Source: Cedecea colo (lineage in GTDB: Bacteria; Pseudomonadota; Gammaproteobacteria; Enterobacterales; Enterobacteriaceae). Taken from it: a DNA stretch of 64,000 bases. Positions 8,308 to 17,536 of this stretch are shown one piece after another. The stretch is from assembly GCF_011808225.1 (NCBI RefSeq), contig NZ_SOYS01000005.1, forward strand, positions 202,386-266,385, written 5' to 3'. The notes beneath the pieces are model-generated. The model saw only the letters and a list, made by a program, of their open reading frames with translations. It ran no database searches and was not told the origin of the DNA. Numbering within the stretch: the stretch's first letter is position 1; every line of letters begins with the position of its first letter. The position numbers were made by a program, and so were the translations under genes.

Positions 8308-9129
8308 ATGCATACCCCGGTTATCAGTCATGCGGCATCAAACTGGAACAGCCACCAGTTAGCGCACATTCTTACCCACTGTTTTGAAGGATATCTGGTG
8401 CCGTTTAACATTGACGGCGATACCTTCGCGACCCGCTTCAGCGCTGAGGACATCAGTCTCAATGACAGCAAGGTCTGGTTGCAGGATGGAGAACCGAAAG
8501 CGCTGGCGGCGATCGTTCGTCGCGGGCAGACCAGCCGTCTTGCGGCATTTGCGATTCGCCCGGAGCTGCGCGGGCAGGGATATGGCAAACGGTTTATTCA
8601 GCAATTAATTGACGAGGCGCAGGCGCGCGGCGATCGGCAAATGTGGCTGGAAGTAATAGTCGGCAACGACAGCGCCCTGGCGCTTTATAAACGCATGGGT
8701 TTTGTCTGCCAGCAAACGCTGGTCGGTTTTCACGCCACGGGTTCAACGCTGTTTCGTCCGACCGGTGAGCTGCTGGAGATCGACCCGCTGCTGATGGCGA
8801 AAAAGATGATGACCGACAGCCGTCTGAGATTACCCTGGTTAAGCGCGCCCGAAACGCTCTATAAATTGCCCGGCAAGGCTTATGTGCTTGACGACGTTGC
8901 GTATGCAATGGTGGTGCCGAACGCTCAACAACCCAAGCTGCGTATGCTTTATGTCGATACGGCAACGCGTGGAAAAGGGTACGCGAAAAAGCTGCTGACG
9001 CTGCTGCATGAACGTTTCCCGGGGCTTTCTACCGCAGGTTCTATCCCGGAGCAAGTCGCGCCGCTGTACCTGAGCTGTGGCTATCGCCAGGATCCCGTTA
9101 CGCAATATGAAATGCTGCTCAAATTCTGA
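8308..9129 (+). CDS. GNAT-family N-acetyltransferase, tandem domains
   Basis: A 273-residue protein with a complete GNAT domain in the first half (acetyl-CoA loop RPELRGQGYGKRFIQQL) and a second, shorter GNAT-like region in the C-terminal half (VDTATRGKGYAKKLLTLL). The motif LYKRMGF/LYLSCGYR at the end of each half is typical of the fold. The substrate is not predictable. The start at 8308 was chosen for the upstream GATGAGG; the open frame reaches back to 8092 only through the AraC remnant. It may once have been controlled by the broken AraC regulator just upstream, which is inference from adjacency. Confidence 0.8.
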   Translation: MHTPVISHAASNWNSHQLAHILTHCFEGYLVPFNIDGDTFATRFSAEDISLNDSKVWLQDGEPKALAAIVRRGQTSRLAAFAIRPELRGQGYGKRFIQQLIDEAQARGDRQMWLEVIVGNDSALALYKRMGFVCQQTLVGFHATGSTLFRPTGELLEIDPLLMAKKMMTDSRLRLPWLSAPETLYKLPGKAYVLDDVAYAMVVPNAQQPKLRMLYVDTATRGKGYAKKLLTLLHERFPGLSTAGSIPEQVAPLYLSCGYRQDPVTQYEMLLKF

Positions 9130-9224
9130 CCGGGCAACATCCATTCTTCATCACTACACTTATCTGGCGTAATCATCACGAGTAGAACCTACCCGCCCGT
9201 TATCCTCACCCTGTGGAGGCAACA

Positions 9225-9578
9225 ATGCACTATGTCGATGGTTTTGTGGTAGCGGTGCCCGCCGCTAATAAGGAGGCGTACAAAGAGTTGGCTGCCAAAA
9301 CGACGCCGCTATTCAAGGAGTTTGGCGCCCTGCGCATTGTAGAATGCTGGGCTGAAGACGTGCCCGAGGGCAAGCTCACCGATTTCCGTATGGCCGTTAA
9401 AGCCGAAGAGGACGAAGAGGTTGTCTTTAGCTGGATTGAATACGCTTCTAAAGAAGCACGCGACGAAGCCAACAGGAAGATGATGTCCGACCCACGGATG
9501 AAGGAGTTTGGCGACGCTATGCCCTTTGATGGCAAGCGGATGATCTATGGCGGATTTGTGCCGATACTGGATGAGTAG
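9225..9578 (+). CDS. ybaA: DUF1428 family protein YbaA
   Basis: 117 residues, the same length as E. coli YbaA and nearly identical over long blocks such as MHYVDGFVVAVPA, FKEFGALRIVECW and MPFDGKRMIYGGF. It is a small soluble protein of the dimeric alpha/beta-barrel superfamily; its function is unknown. The start at 9225 is preceded by GTGGAGG. In E. coli ybaA lies between ffs and ylaC. Here accessory genes separate it from both. Confidence 0.93.
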   Translation: MHYVDGFVVAVPAANKEAYKELAAKTTPLFKEFGALRIVECWAEDVPEGKLTDFRMAVKAEEDEEVVFSWIEYASKEARDEANRKMMSDPRMKEFGDAMPFDGKRMIYGGFVPILDE

Positions 9579-9589
9579 AGCCCGCGATT

Positions 9590-9678
9590 TTTCCCTCATC
9601 CTGACCTTCTCCCCTAAGGGGCGGGGGAAAACAGTCCGAGCCGTCTTTCACCCTCGCCCTTTCAGGGAGAGGGTGAAA
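9590..9678. repeat. CCCTCTCCC-family intergenic repeat, copy 2
   Basis: Lies between the convergent ybaA and norW genes. Contains CTTCTCCCCTAAGGGGCGGG and, further on, CACCCTCGCCCTTTCAGGGA followed by GAGGGTG. Two hairpins, likely acting as a bidirectional terminator. Related to the repeat after amtB. Confidence 0.55.
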
Positions 9679-9686
9679 ATGCCGGT

Positions 9687-10820
9687 TTATAGCTGCAACT
9701 CCCGCAGCAGCCCAAACGCCAGTTTCATATGCGCTTCGCTGACGATAAACGCTTTAAGCTGCTGCGCGTCATCGTAGCCTTTTGCAATCAATCCCTGCGG
9801 CTCGGCGGTAATTTGCCAGTGCAAATCGGCCCGCTGGGTTTCGCCTGCCAGGTGCAGCGGCAGCTCCGGCGTTTTCACCTTCACCAGCATCGCAGGCAGC
9901 GTCAGGCCGTCGGTAGCGCCCAGCAGATTTTTAGCGAGCGTCATGGCGCTGAACTGAATCGGTTGTAAGAATGGCAGTACTTTACCCTCGATTTCCGCGC
10001 AGTCTCCCAGGGCGTAAATATTCGCATCGGAAGTTTGTAACTGGCGATTAACCACAATGCCATGGTTCACCACAAGCCCCGCCCGTTTCGCCAGCTCAAC
10101 GTTTGGACGCAGCCCGATAGCGGCAACGACGGCATCAACAGCAACGATACGATCGTTGCTCAGCGCGGCATTAATCCCCTGCGGGGTTTTGGTCAGTGAC
10201 GCCAGACGCTGATTGAACAGCAGCTCGACGCCCATCTGATTCAGACGATGTTGCAGGCGACTGCTCACTTCCGCAGGCATCAGCGAAGCAAGCAGGCTGG
10301 CTGAGTTATCCACTACGATGACCCGTTTACCGGCGCGACAAAAATCCATCGCCAGTTCGCTGCCAATCAGCCCGCCGCCTAAAATCATTACCCGATGCGC
10401 ATCGTGCAGCGCCGTTTCGCAGGCGAGGTATTCCTGCTGGCTGTTGAGCGTCAGCATCAGTTCATGGCCGGGAATAGGCGGAAGCACCGCGCTTGAGCCA
10501 GTTGCCAGCACCAGTTTGTCATAGGGCCATTGCTGGTCGCCGCATTGCACAACACGCTTGCCGGGATCGATATCCGTCACTCTGGTATTGGCGTGCAGCG
10601 TCAAATTATACTGCTCGGCGAACTCCCCGGCGCGCTGCCGGGTCATGTCATCTGCACGCTGATCCAGGCTAATAACGTGGCTGAGATCGGGCTTGTTATA
10701 TTCATCCATACTGTCTGCGGCAATCAGGCGAACAGGTACTTCACCGTCATGCTTGCGGATATTTTTTACCAGCTGGCGGGCGGCAAAGCCCGAGCCGATA
10801 ATTACGATGCCTGCGTTCAT
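9687..10820 (-). CDS. norW: Flavorubredoxin reductase NorW
   Basis: NADH-dependent FAD oxidoreductase that passes electrons to the rubredoxin centre of NorV for nitric-oxide reduction. 377 residues. The FAD-binding motif is at the N-terminus ([13 protein letters not shown]), the NADH-binding motif near residue 145 ([17 protein letters not shown]), and the second FAD motif is [14 protein letters not shown]. The start codon overlaps the norV stop by ATGA, so the two are translationally coupled. Cytoplasmic. Confidence 0.96.
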   Translation of the reverse strand: MNAGIVIIGSGFAARQLVKNIRKHDGEVPVRLIAADSMDEYNKPDLSHVISLDQRADDMTRQRAGEFAEQYNLTLHANTRVTDIDPGKRVVQCGDQQWPYDKLVLATGSSAVLPPIPGHELMLTLNSQQEYLACETALHDAHRVMILGGGLIGSELAMDFCRAGKRVIVVDNSASLLASLMPAEVSSRLQHRLNQMGVELLFNQRLASLTKTPQGINAALSNDRIVAVDAVVAAIGLRPNVELAKRAGLVVNHGIVVNRQLQTSDANIYALGDCAEIEGKVLPFLQPIQFSAMTLAKNLLGATDGLTLPAMLVKVKTPELPLHLAGETQRADLHWQITAEPQGLIAKGYDDAQQLKAFIVSEAHMKLAFGLLRELQL

Positions 10821-12265
10821 ACTGCCTCCGTAGCCAGCACGTCAAACACGTCTTTACCCAGTGAACATTCAGGACACAGGAAGGTGTCAGGTACGTCGCT
10901 CCAGGCTGTACCCGGCGCTACATCCTGCATCGGTTCGCCGGTTTCCGGATCGTAGATCCACTGGCAGACGCTGCACTGCATGCGTGGGCCAAGGTCGGCA
11001 CAGGTTTTGGCTTCAACAGCGGCGGTTTCCTGCTGCGGCGCGGCGGCACGGGTGGCCGCTGGCAGCGGCGTTAACGCCCACTGGCGGGCAATTTCGCGGC
11101 CGTGTTGACGGCAGATTTCCAGCGCATCAACGTCCGGACGCCATTTCGCTTTCAGGCTCAGGGACATTTCCAGACCTGCATCCTGTAGGCGGGTTGAGAG
11201 ACGGTCTACCGCGCCGCCGCTCCAGCCGTGGGAGCCAAAGGCGCTGGCGCGTTTATTGCGGAAACGCAGGCCGGTTATCTCTTCCACCAGGCCGGCAATT
11301 TTCGGCATCATGACGTTGTTCATGGTAGAGGTGCCCACCAGCACGCCTTTGGAACGGAAGACGTTGGTCAGAATTTCGTTTTTATCGCTGCGCGCTACGT
11401 TAAAGATTTTCACCGCCACGCGGGGATCGGTTTCGGTAATGCCCTGGGCGATGGCGTCGGCCATCATACGGGTGTTATTGGACATGGTGTCGTAGAAAAT
11501 AGTGATGCGATCTTCCTGATAATCCGCTGCCCATTTCAGGTACATTTCGACAATCTGCGTCGGATTATCGCGCCATACCACGCCGTGAGAGGTCGCAATC
11601 ATATCCACCGGCAGGTTGAAGCCGAGGATCTCGGTAATTTTTGGCGTCACCAGGCGGCTGAACGGCGTCAGGATGTTGGCGTAGTAGCGCTGGCACTGCT
11701 CGAACAGCTCGGTCTGATCCACTTCATCGTTGAACAGGTGTTCGTCGCAGTAGTGCTGGCCGAAGGCGTCGTTGCTAAACAGCACCGCGTCGCCGGTCAT
11801 ATAGGTCATCATGCTGTCCGGCCAGTGCAGCATTGGGGTTTCAACGAAGATAAGCTGTTTGCCGTTGCCGATATCCAGCGTGTCGCCGGTTTTCACCACG
11901 TTAAAATTCCATTCCGGATGATGATGGTGACCGGTAATAGAGTCAATGGCGTTCGCGGTGCAGTAGATAGGCGTGTCCGGGATCTGCATCATTAGTTCGG
12001 TCAGCGCGCCCGCGTGGTCCTCTTCCGCATGGTTAATGATGATGTAATCGATATCGGCCAGGTCGATTTCGCCGCGCAGGTTTTGCACGAACTCGCGGCT
12101 GAATTTATGATCGACGGTATCGATAAGAACGTTTTTCTCTTCACAAATGAGGTAGCTGTTATAGCTGCTGCCACGCAGCGTTTTGTATTCGGTCCCATGA
12201 AAATCGCGGACTTCCCAGTCACGTTGTCCGACCCATTTAATGTTGTTTTTAACCAGAATAGCCAT
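10817..12265 (-). CDS. norV: Anaerobic nitric oxide reductase flavorubredoxin NorV
   Basis: Cytoplasmic enzyme that reduces NO to N2O under anaerobic conditions. 482 residues in three domains: a metallo-beta-lactamase-like diiron domain (ligands in [11 protein letters not shown] near residue 80), a flavodoxin domain ([20 protein letters not shown] from about 254), and a C-terminal rubredoxin domain with two CxxC knuckles ([12 protein letters not shown] and FLCPECSLG). The start at 12265 was chosen because GAGG lies upstream and the sequence [13 protein letters not shown] matches known NorV starts; the open frame extends 7 codons further. It is the first gene of norVW, driven by a sigma-54 promoter and NorR. 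Confidence 0.97.
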   Translation of the reverse strand: MAILVKNNIKWVGQRDWEVRDFHGTEYKTLRGSSYNSYLICEEKNVLIDTVDHKFSREFVQNLRGEIDLADIDYIIINHAEEDHAGALTELMMQIPDTPIYCTANAIDSITGHHHHPEWNFNVVKTGDTLDIGNGKQLIFVETPMLHWPDSMMTYMTGDAVLFSNDAFGQHYCDEHLFNDEVDQTELFEQCQRYYANILTPFSRLVTPKITEILGFNLPVDMIATSHGVVWRDNPTQIVEMYLKWAADYQEDRITIFYDTMSNNTRMMADAIAQGITETDPRVAVKIFNVARSDKNEILTNVFRSKGVLVGTSTMNNVMMPKIAGLVEEITGLRFRNKRASAFGSHGWSGGAVDRLSTRLQDAGLEMSLSLKAKWRPDVDALEICRQHGREIARQWALTPLPAATRAAAPQQETAAVEAKTCADLGPRMQCSVCQWIYDPETGEPMQDVAPGTAWSDVPDTFLCPECSLGKDVFDVLATEAV

Positions 12266-12316
12266 TTGTAGAACCTCAATAAGCAATTAAATAAATGATG
12301 TATGTACCACTCCTAT

Positions 12317-12332
12317 TACAAAGGCCGTGCCA
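12317..12332 (-). promoter_or_regulatory. Sigma-54 promoter of norVW
   Basis: On the minus strand TGGCAC-N5-TTGTA matches the -24/-12 consensus TGGCAC-N5-TTGCW with one change in the -12 element. It lies about 52 bases before the norV start and downstream of the three NorR sites, as expected for NorR activation. Confidence 0.85.
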
Positions 12333-12387
12333 ATTTTTTATATCATTGAATTTATTTCTATTTTGTGGTTTTGTTTTCTGCGGTTAT

Positions 12388-12442
12388 GTCAAAATGACAT
12401 TGCCCGGTAATGTTAAAATGACAGTTTGGTTGTCATTTTGAC
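12388..12442. promoter_or_regulatory. Three NorR enhancer sites
   Basis: Three sites fit GT-N7-AC exactly: GTCAAAATGAC at 12388-12398, GTTAAAATGAC at 12412-12422 and GTCATTTTGAC at 12432-12442. In E. coli three NorR sites of this form are needed to activate norVW. Their position between the divergent norV and norR genes is the same. Confidence 0.9.
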
Positions 12443-12483
12443 TATCATCGGGTAGGCTTATTGCATCTTCCAGGGAGCCGCTT

Positions 12484-13998
12484 ATGAGCCTGTCCATCAC
12501 CTCGCTTGCCAACATCGCCATCGATCTGCAAAACGGCATTACCCATCAGGACCGCTTTGCCCGCTTAATCCGCACGCTGCGCCAGCTTTTAGGCAGCGAC
12601 GCCACGGCTTTGCTGCGCTATGAGGCGCGTCAGTTCCGCCCGTTGGCGATTGACGGGCTGGCAGAAGATGTCCTCGGAAGACGGTTTGCGCTGGACGCAC
12701 ATCCGCGCCTGGAGGCTATTGCGCGCGCGGGTGACGTGGTGCGTTTTCCAGCCGAAAGCGAGCTTCCCGATCCCTACGACGGGCTGATCCCTCATCACAG
12801 TGACTTAAAGGTGCATGCCTGCCTTGGTTTACCGCTGTTCGCCGACCAGAACCTGATTGGCGCCCTGACCGTAGACGGCATGGATCCCGCACAATTTGAC
12901 CATTTCAGCGATGAAGAGCTGCGGCTTATCAGCGTACTGGCGGCCGGGGCGCTGAATAACGCCCTGCTGATGGAACAGCTTGAAAACCAGACGCCTGCGG
13001 CGAACGCGGCACCCGCCACGGGGAAAACCGGCGGTACGGAAATGGTGGGACTTTCTGCGGGTATTGAGCAGCTAAAAAAAGAGATCGAGATTGTCGCAGG
13101 ATCGGATCTGAACGTGTTGATCACCGGCGAAACGGGCGTGGGTAAAGAGCTAGTGGCGCGGGCTATCCATAGCGGATCGGCGCGAGCGGCTAATCCACTT
13201 GTTTATCTCAACTGTGCGGCCCTGCCGGAAAGCGTGGCGGAAAGCGAATTATTTGGTCACGTTAAGGGCGCGTTTACCGGAGCGATACACCATCGAATCG
13301 GGAAATTTGAGATGGCGGATAACGGCACGCTGTTTCTCGATGAAATCGGCGAGCTGCCGCTGACGCTGCAGGCCAAGCTGCTGCGCGTTTTGCAGTACGG
13401 CGATATTCAGCGAGTGGGAGATGACAACAGCCAGCGCGTCAACGTGCGGGTGCTGGCGGCGACTAACCGGGATCTGAAGCAGCAGGTGCTGGCAGGACAA
13501 TTTCGCTCCGACCTGTTTCACCGTTTAAGCGTCTTCCCGGTACACGTACCTCCTCTGCGCGAGCGTGGCGATGACATCACGCTTTTAGCCGGTTTTTTCT
13601 GCGAGCAAAGCCGCGTAAAAATGGGCCTGAAACAGGTGGTGCTCAGCGACGGCGCACGCGATTTACTCCGCCGTTACGACTGGCCGGGTAACATCCGCGA
13701 GCTGGAGCACGCCATTTACCGCGCGATTGTTCTGGCGCGAGCCGGGCATCCGGAAGGAGAGCTACTGCTCCAGCCGCAGCATTTTCAGCTGGCGGATGCA
13801 GAGCTAAAGAGCCTGCCCACGGCGGCAAAAACGCATCCGCTCGTGGATAATTTACGTACGGCAACGGATGATTTTCAGCGTCAGATTATCATTCAGGCGC
13901 TTGATGCTAACGGCGGAAACTGGGCGGCGACCGCGCGCCAGCTACAGCTTGATGTTGCAAACCTGCACCGGCTGGCTAAACGACTGGGCGTAAAGTAA
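12484..13998 (+). CDS. norR: NO-sensing sigma-54 activator NorR
   Basis: 504 residues, matching E. coli NorR. An N-terminal GAF domain (about 1-170) binds NO at a mononuclear iron. The central AAA+ domain has Walker A GETGVGKE at 215-222 and the sigma-54-contacting GAFTGA loop at 262-267. A C-terminal Fis-type helix-turn-helix follows ([20 protein letters not shown]). It activates norVW from the enhancer sites upstream. AGGGAG precedes the ATG. In E. coli this locus is elsewhere, near hypF, so its presence beside ybaA is a different genomic placement. Confidence 0.97.
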   Translation: MSLSITSLANIAIDLQNGITHQDRFARLIRTLRQLLGSDATALLRYEARQFRPLAIDGLAEDVLGRRFALDAHPRLEAIARAGDVVRFPAESELPDPYDGLIPHHSDLKVHACLGLPLFADQNLIGALTVDGMDPAQFDHFSDEELRLISVLAAGALNNALLMEQLENQTPAANAAPATGKTGGTEMVGLSAGIEQLKKEIEIVAGSDLNVLITGETGVGKELVARAIHSGSARAANPLVYLNCAALPESVAESELFGHVKGAFTGAIHHRIGKFEMADNGTLFLDEIGELPLTLQAKLLRVLQYGDIQRVGDDNSQRVNVRVLAATNRDLKQQVLAGQFRSDLFHRLSVFPVHVPPLRERGDDITLLAGFFCEQSRVKMGLKQVVLSDGARDLLRRYDWPGNIRELEHAIYRAIVLARAGHPEGELLLQPQHFQLADAELKSLPTAAKTHPLVDNLRTATDDFQRQIIIQALDANGGNWAATARQLQLDVANLHRLAKRLGVK

Positions 13999-14002
13999 TT
14001 AC

Positions 14003-14551
14003 CTAAGACACTTTCGTGAAAAGCTTGTGGCGATCGATAACTACACCGTCGGTGCGAAACAGCCCGGCCCCGCTATAGTGCAGCGTTTCAGGCCATTGCG
14101 GTTCGCGTTGCACGCGGGCATGCACCACTTCAAAAATGAAAAAATTATATTTTTCTATCAGCACGTCATCATATAAACGGCATTCAAAGTGCGCGTAACA
14201 CTCATCAATTGCGGGCGCGTCCACCTTTTGCGACGCAGCCTCTGTCAGCGAAAAATCCGCAAATTTATCCCTTTCTTTTCCTGAACAGTTGCCGATCTTT
14301 GCTACCCGATCCGCCAGTTCGACCGTCGGCAGATTAATCACGCATTCTCCGCTCTCACGAATCATACTGAAGCTGTGATTGCCCGCTGAAATCATGCAGC
14401 CCACAAGCGAGGGCGAGAATTCCATAATGGTATGCCAGCCAAGCGTCATGATATTGCGTTTTCCGCGATGGAGAGCGGAAAGCAAAACAACCGGCCCCGG
14501 CTCCAGGTAGCGACGAATTTGCTCAACGGGGAAAGCGTATTTTTGGCTCAT
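14003..14551 (-). CDS. Flavin reductase-like, FMN-binding split-barrel protein
   Basis: 182 residues with the flavin reductase-like fold: the N-terminal strand region LEPGPVVLLSALHRGKRNIM, the FMN-contact segment NHSFSMIRESGECVINLP, and a C-terminal DGVVIDRHKLFTKVS. Proteins of this family bind FMN and either reduce free flavin or act on small molecules; the substrate here is unknown. The start at 14551 was chosen over the open frame to 14611 because the segment before it is not conserved in texture. Divergent from an XRE-2TM regulator across a spacer with striking 11-bp repeats, which suggests that regulator controls it. Confidence 0.75.
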   Translation of the reverse strand: MSQKYAFPVEQIRRYLEPGPVVLLSALHRGKRNIMTLGWHTIMEFSPSLVGCMISAGNHSFSMIRESGECVINLPTVELADRVAKIGNCSGKERDKFADFSLTEAASQKVDAPAIDECYAHFECRLYDDVLIEKYNFFIFEVVHARVQREPQWPETLHYSGAGLFRTDGVVIDRHKLFTKVS

Positions 14552-14625
14552 GGTTTGCTCCTGCTTATGGCCGGGATTATTTTGAGCGTAGATGAAAAAT
14601 CGAATTCGCACAGCCTGACAGGCGC

Positions 14626-14680
14626 TGTCATAAAGCTGTCGGGTCGGTGTCGTGGTGCTGTCGTGGTGCTGTCGTGGCGC
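14626..14680. repeat. Five 11-bp tandem units starting TGTC: probable operator array
   Basis: Units at 14626, 14637, 14648, 14659 and 14670 each start with TGTC in exact 11-bp register. The last three are TGTCGTGGTGC, TGTCGTGGTGC and TGTCGTGGCGC. A reversed TGACAG lies just before, at 14616-14621. The array sits between the divergent flavin reductase-like gene and the XRE regulator gene. One-turn spacing on one DNA face suggests cooperative head-to-tail binding by the regulator. Confidence 0.6.
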
Positions 14681-14737
14681 GGTAGCTGCGGCTGGTGCAC
14701 AGTGAAGGCTGGTTTACAAACGTGGAGAAAACCCGCT

Positions 14738-15211
14738 ATGAAACACTCAACTATTAAAGCGCTGCGTTTATCAAGAGCCTGGTCCCAGGAGCAACTGGCA
14801 GCGCTTTCCTCTTTAAGCGTGCGCACCATACAGCGAATTGAAAACGGCGGGCAGGCGAGCCTTGAAACCCTGAGCGCCATAGCTGCGGCATTCGATTTAA
14901 ACGTCGCCGATTTGAATGTGGAGATGACTGTACAGCCCACTCAGGATGAGGCGTTAAACCAGAAAATTGAACAGGCGAAAAAGCGTCTGAACAGGGAGTA
15001 TGGTTTTTATCGCGCCCTGTTAACCTGGGCTGTGATCTGCGCCGGGCTGGCGGCGATAAACCTGTTTACCTCGCCCGGCAAATTTTGGTTTATCTGGCCG
15101 ACGGCGATCTGGGGCGCGTTGCTGGCGGTACGTGGCGTGAAGCTGTTCGTTTTGCACGGCTGGCTGGAACGTCGACAGCAGCAGCGGCTCCAGCAATTAT
15201 TGCGTAAGTAG
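14738..15211 (+). CDS. XRE-type regulator with C-terminal 2TM domain
   Basis: 157 residues. The N-terminal HTH_3 domain (about 1-60; LSRAWSQEQLAALSSLSVRT then IQRIENGG) is followed by a charged linker and two hydrophobic helices (ALLTWAVICAGLAAINLF and KFWFIWPTAIWGALLAVRG), the 2TM domain. This makes it a membrane-anchored DNA-binding protein. The start at 14738 is preceded by GGAGA; the open frame runs back to 14432 across the neighbouring gene and is not credible there. It probably regulates itself and the divergent gene through the 11-bp repeats. Confidence 0.82.
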   Translation: MKHSTIKALRLSRAWSQEQLAALSSLSVRTIQRIENGGQASLETLSAIAAAFDLNVADLNVEMTVQPTQDEALNQKIEQAKKRLNREYGFYRALLTWAVICAGLAAINLFTSPGKFWFIWPTAIWGALLAVRGVKLFVLHGWLERRQQQRLQQLLRK

Positions 15212-15479
15212 TTAATTTTTCGCATTGTTACGGGCAAAATTTCACCCGCTATCGTTCTGTTTCGGGTGAATAAAGCGTTCACCGCCGTGAAAAAACCGGC
15301 GAGAAGGCTCCGCAAGCAGTATGAAGAAAAAAGAATTTGTCACGCAGGACTTGCTACGGATAAAAACCAAGTAAATTAAAATAATTTATTGGTTTTACTA
15401 TGTTTTTTCGGTTGATTGTGATGCGGATAAATTTTTATTGGTTTGTTTTGTCGCCAGCCTTTCTCTACGCTTTCTGGCC

Positions 15480-15771
15480 ATGCTGCACATAACGATAAAC
15501 ACGCAATCCGGAGTCGCTAATGGGGCGGTTGAGGACATCAATAATATTATTCGTCTGGTCGGCGGGGCCGGGAATATCGGGGGTGCAGGTTCGAAGCGAT
15601 CGTTTTCAAATTATTATCGGCCCGCAGGTAAACAGCTGCTACGAACAATTGTCTTCCGCGCCGGGCTCACCTTCCGCGCAGAACACCGCGGGCGAGCAGA
15701 AAAAAGAGCGTAAGAGCCTGTCTGAACAAACGCAGCACTTTGAGCGCGTTGACGCCAGTTTTAAACTCTAA
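15480..15771 (+). pseudogene. Remnant of a PTS EIIB domain (beta-glucoside type)
   Basis: From ATG 15480 the frame encodes an EIIB N-terminus (AVEDINNIIRLVGGAGNI). One frame over it continues as the EIIB C-terminus (GVQVRSDRFQIIIGPQVNSC followed by YEQL) and a linker. Compared with BglF-type EIIB, the middle segment with the phosphorylated Cys (usually HCATRLRF) is deleted, and the deletion also shifts the frame. The rest of the permease (EIIC/EIIA) is absent. A short ORF at 15321-15374 (MKKKEFVTQDLLRIKTK) might be the stump of an associated GntR-type regulator, which is speculative. Confidence 0.65.
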
Positions 15772-15872
15772 TCCCCCGGTTTGCTAACGTTCCGACGGGA
15801 GCATTTCGATGCGCTCACTTTTCTTCCCCAAAACCTGCTTGCGTTTTTGACGCTCATCTTTTACCTTATTGT

Positions 15873-15886
15873 TATGTTATAACATA
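15873..15886. promoter_or_regulatory. Zur box
   Basis: Perfect 14-bp palindrome TATGTTATAACATA just upstream of rpmE2, matching the core of the enterobacterial Zur consensus (ATGTTATANTATAACAT). It implies derepression under zinc starvation. Confidence 0.85.
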
Positions 15887-15899
15887 CAAAGAGAAGGCG

Positions 15900-16157
15900 A
15901 TGAAACGCGATATCCATCCTTACTACCGCACCGTGGTTTTCCACGACACCAGTGCCAATGAATATTTTAAAGTAGGTTCTACCATTAAGACCGACCGTGA
16001 AATTGAACTCGACGGCCAGACTTATCCGTATATCACCATTGAAGTCTCCTCCGCTTCCCATCCGCATTACACCGGTAAGCAAAGAACCTTCGAGAAAGAG
16101 GGCAGCCCGGCGCGCTTCCAGCAGCGCTTTGGGCGCTTTTTTGGCAAGGAGGCATAG
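15900..16157 (+). CDS. rpmE2: Zinc-independent ribosomal protein bL31B
   Basis: 85 residues, starting [20 protein letters not shown]. This is the type B L31 paralogue, without the CxxC zinc knuckles of the primary protein. It replaces zinc-binding L31 on the ribosome when zinc is scarce, freeing zinc. GAGAAGG precedes the start, and the promoter contains a Zur box. It forms an operon with rpmJ2 three bases downstream. E. coli calls it YkgM, at a different locus. Confidence 0.95.
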   Translation: MKRDIHPYYRTVVFHDTSANEYFKVGSTIKTDREIELDGQTYPYITIEVSSASHPHYTGKQRTFEKEGSPARFQQRFGRFFGKEA

Positions 16158-16160
16158 GAG

Positions 16161-16301
16161 ATGAAAGTACTGAGTTCACTACGCAGCGCGAAGCAGCGTC
16201 ATCCGGACTGTCAGATAGTGAAGCGCAAGGGAAGGGTCTATGTGATTTGCAAAAGCAACCCGCGTTTTAAAGCGGTGCAGGGCAGGAAGAAAAAACGTTA
16301 A
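16161..16301 (+). CDS. rpmJ2: Alternative ribosomal protein bL36B
   Basis: 46 residues: [20 protein letters not shown] continuing to [13 protein letters not shown]. It is the type B L36 (YkgO) that lacks the zinc-binding cysteines in their usual spacing. A strong AGGAG lies just before the ATG, and it is the second gene of the Zur-controlled pair. It was found by reading the bases after rpmE2 directly. Confidence 0.95.
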   Translation: MKVLSSLRSAKQRHPDCQIVKRKGRVYVICKSNPRFKAVQGRKKKR

Positions 16302-16343
16302 GCCGCAGGGCGGATAAATGAAGCGCCATCCGCCCGTTTTAAC

Positions 16344-16375
16344 GCCGGATGGCATCTGCGTTTATCGGCCCTACG
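16344..16375. repeat. REP-like palindromic element
   Basis: GCCGGATGGCATCTGCGTTT followed by ATCGGCCCTACG resembles the E. coli REP/BIME consensus, between the convergent rpmJ2 and ylaC genes. A nearby CATCCGCC may pair with it. Likely transcript-end stabiliser. Confidence 0.6.
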
Positions 16376-16841
16376 ATTTTGCAGCCTGGCCAGACAGGGT
16401 AAAAACGTCATAAAACGACAGTTCCCCTTTGCGGGCTATCATCTTATGCAGCAGTGATTTTTGTTCGTCATCCACCCGCGGGGATTGCAGGATATCGTCG
16501 ATAAGCTTTGGCGGCACGTGGCGCGTGTTGTACCACTCGCCGTTATAGCAAACCCGTAAATCCAGCACGTCAATATCGCTGTAGCGGTAGCGCGGGTTAA
16601 TGTCAAAAAAGAAGAAGCCGTTAAGCAGGACGAAAAGCACAACCAGCAGCCATACCGAGCCCGCCAGCGTGTCAGACTGCAACATCACGATGAGCGTGGC
16701 AAGCCAGCCTACCCACATACCAATAAATAGCCCCGGATGTTTACGAATAAAGCTGATACTAAACCGTGGACGATTATCACGCTTCTCGTTAATGTTCAGT
16801 TGTTCAATCGTATCGTTAAGCAGGCGCTGGATCTCGGTCAT
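16371..16841 (-). CDS. ylaC: Inner-membrane protein YlaC
   Basis: 156 residues, the size and sequence texture of E. coli YlaC. The N-terminal cytoplasmic part ([20 protein letters not shown]) is followed by two transmembrane helices (about 36-85: [19 protein letters not shown] and [17 protein letters not shown]) and a soluble C-terminal domain ([20 protein letters not shown]). The function is not known; the position next to maa is conserved. Confidence 0.93.
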   Translation of the reverse strand: MTEIQRLLNDTIEQLNINEKRDNRPRFSISFIRKHPGLFIGMWVGWLATLIVMLQSDTLAGSVWLLVVLFVLLNGFFFFDINPRYRYSDIDVLDLRVCYNGEWYNTRHVPPKLIDDILQSPRVDDEQKSLLHKMIARKGELSFYDVFTLSGQAAKS

Positions 16842-16954
16842 GGAAAGCCTTCTGGGTTCTGGTCGGTCACGGATGCCACAAAAATGACGACGCTATTTTA
16901 AGAAGCCGGTAGCTGGCAAAAAAGTAACAGATTAAGCAAAATTAACCATAACAG

Positions 16955-17536
16955 TTAATCGCCTGCATCCACTAAAAGCGTTTTGATGATTCGCGCTGGA
17001 TTTCCGACGACTACGCAGTTGGCGGGAATATTTTTAGTGACGACGGAACCCGATCCTATCACAACGTTGTCACCAATGGTGACGCCCGGATTAATTACCG
17101 CCCGCCCGCCTATCCAGACATTATGACCGATGGTCACCGGCTTGCCGAATTCGACGCCGCTGTTGCGCGTGCGGGCATCCAGCGGATGGGTTGCTGTGTA
17201 GATATGCACGCCCGGCGCGAGCATGCAGTTGTCGCCGATGTTTACCGGGCAGACATCCAGGATCACGCAATCAAAATTTGCGTAAAAATTTTGCCCAAGG
17301 AAAATGTTGTAACCATAATCGCAGCGGAAAGAAGGTTCAATCCAGGCATCATTGCTGTCGCCGAGCAGCTGGGCCAGTAACTCTTTACGCACGGCCTTTT
17401 CGTCCGGTCCGGTATGGTTATAGCGATGAATCAGATGACGAGCTTTTACGCGATCGGCATGCAGTTGTTCATCAGCAGGGCGATAGAGTTCGCCCGCAAT
17501 CATTTTACGTTTTTCTTCACTCTGATTGTCGTTCAT
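16955..17536 (-). CDS. maa: Maltose O-acetyltransferase
   Basis: 193 residues of left-handed beta-helix (hexapeptide repeat) acetyltransferase. Residues 12-60 form the maltose/galactoside O-acetyltransferase cap ([14 protein letters not shown]). Repeats follow through [20 protein letters not shown], with the catalytic His in THPLDA, and [20 protein letters not shown]. It transfers acetyl from acetyl-CoA to the C6 hydroxyl of maltose and glucose, probably as detoxification. Starts at ATG 17536; about 10 residues longer than E. coli Maa at the N-terminus. The 276 bases upstream to hha show no gene. Confidence 0.93.
   Translation of the reverse strand: MNDNQSEEKRKMIAGELYRPADEQLHADRVKARHLIHRYNHTGPDEKAVRKELLAQLLGDSNDAWIEPSFRCDYGYNIFLGQNFYANFDCVILDVCPVNIGDNCMLAPGVHIYTATHPLDARTRNSGVEFGKPVTIGHNVWIGGRAVINPGVTIGDNVVIGSGSVVTKNIPANCVVVGNPARIIKTLLVDAGD

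Noticed and set aside
11228..11995. 255-codon open frame antisense to norV
   Set aside because: It covers the diiron and flavodoxin domains of NorV on the opposite strand. Its His-rich, low-complexity composition is typical of a shadow frame.
14626..14680. Tandem repeats considered as a CRISPR or a minisatellite
   Set aside because: Units are only 11 bp with no spacers, far too short for CRISPR. The position in a divergent promoter favours an operator array.
15321..15374. 17-codon ORF MKKKEFVTQDLLRIKTK as a leader peptide or GntR stump
   Set aside because: It resembles the start of GntR regulators, but it is too short to support a call. Mentioned only with the EIIB remnant.
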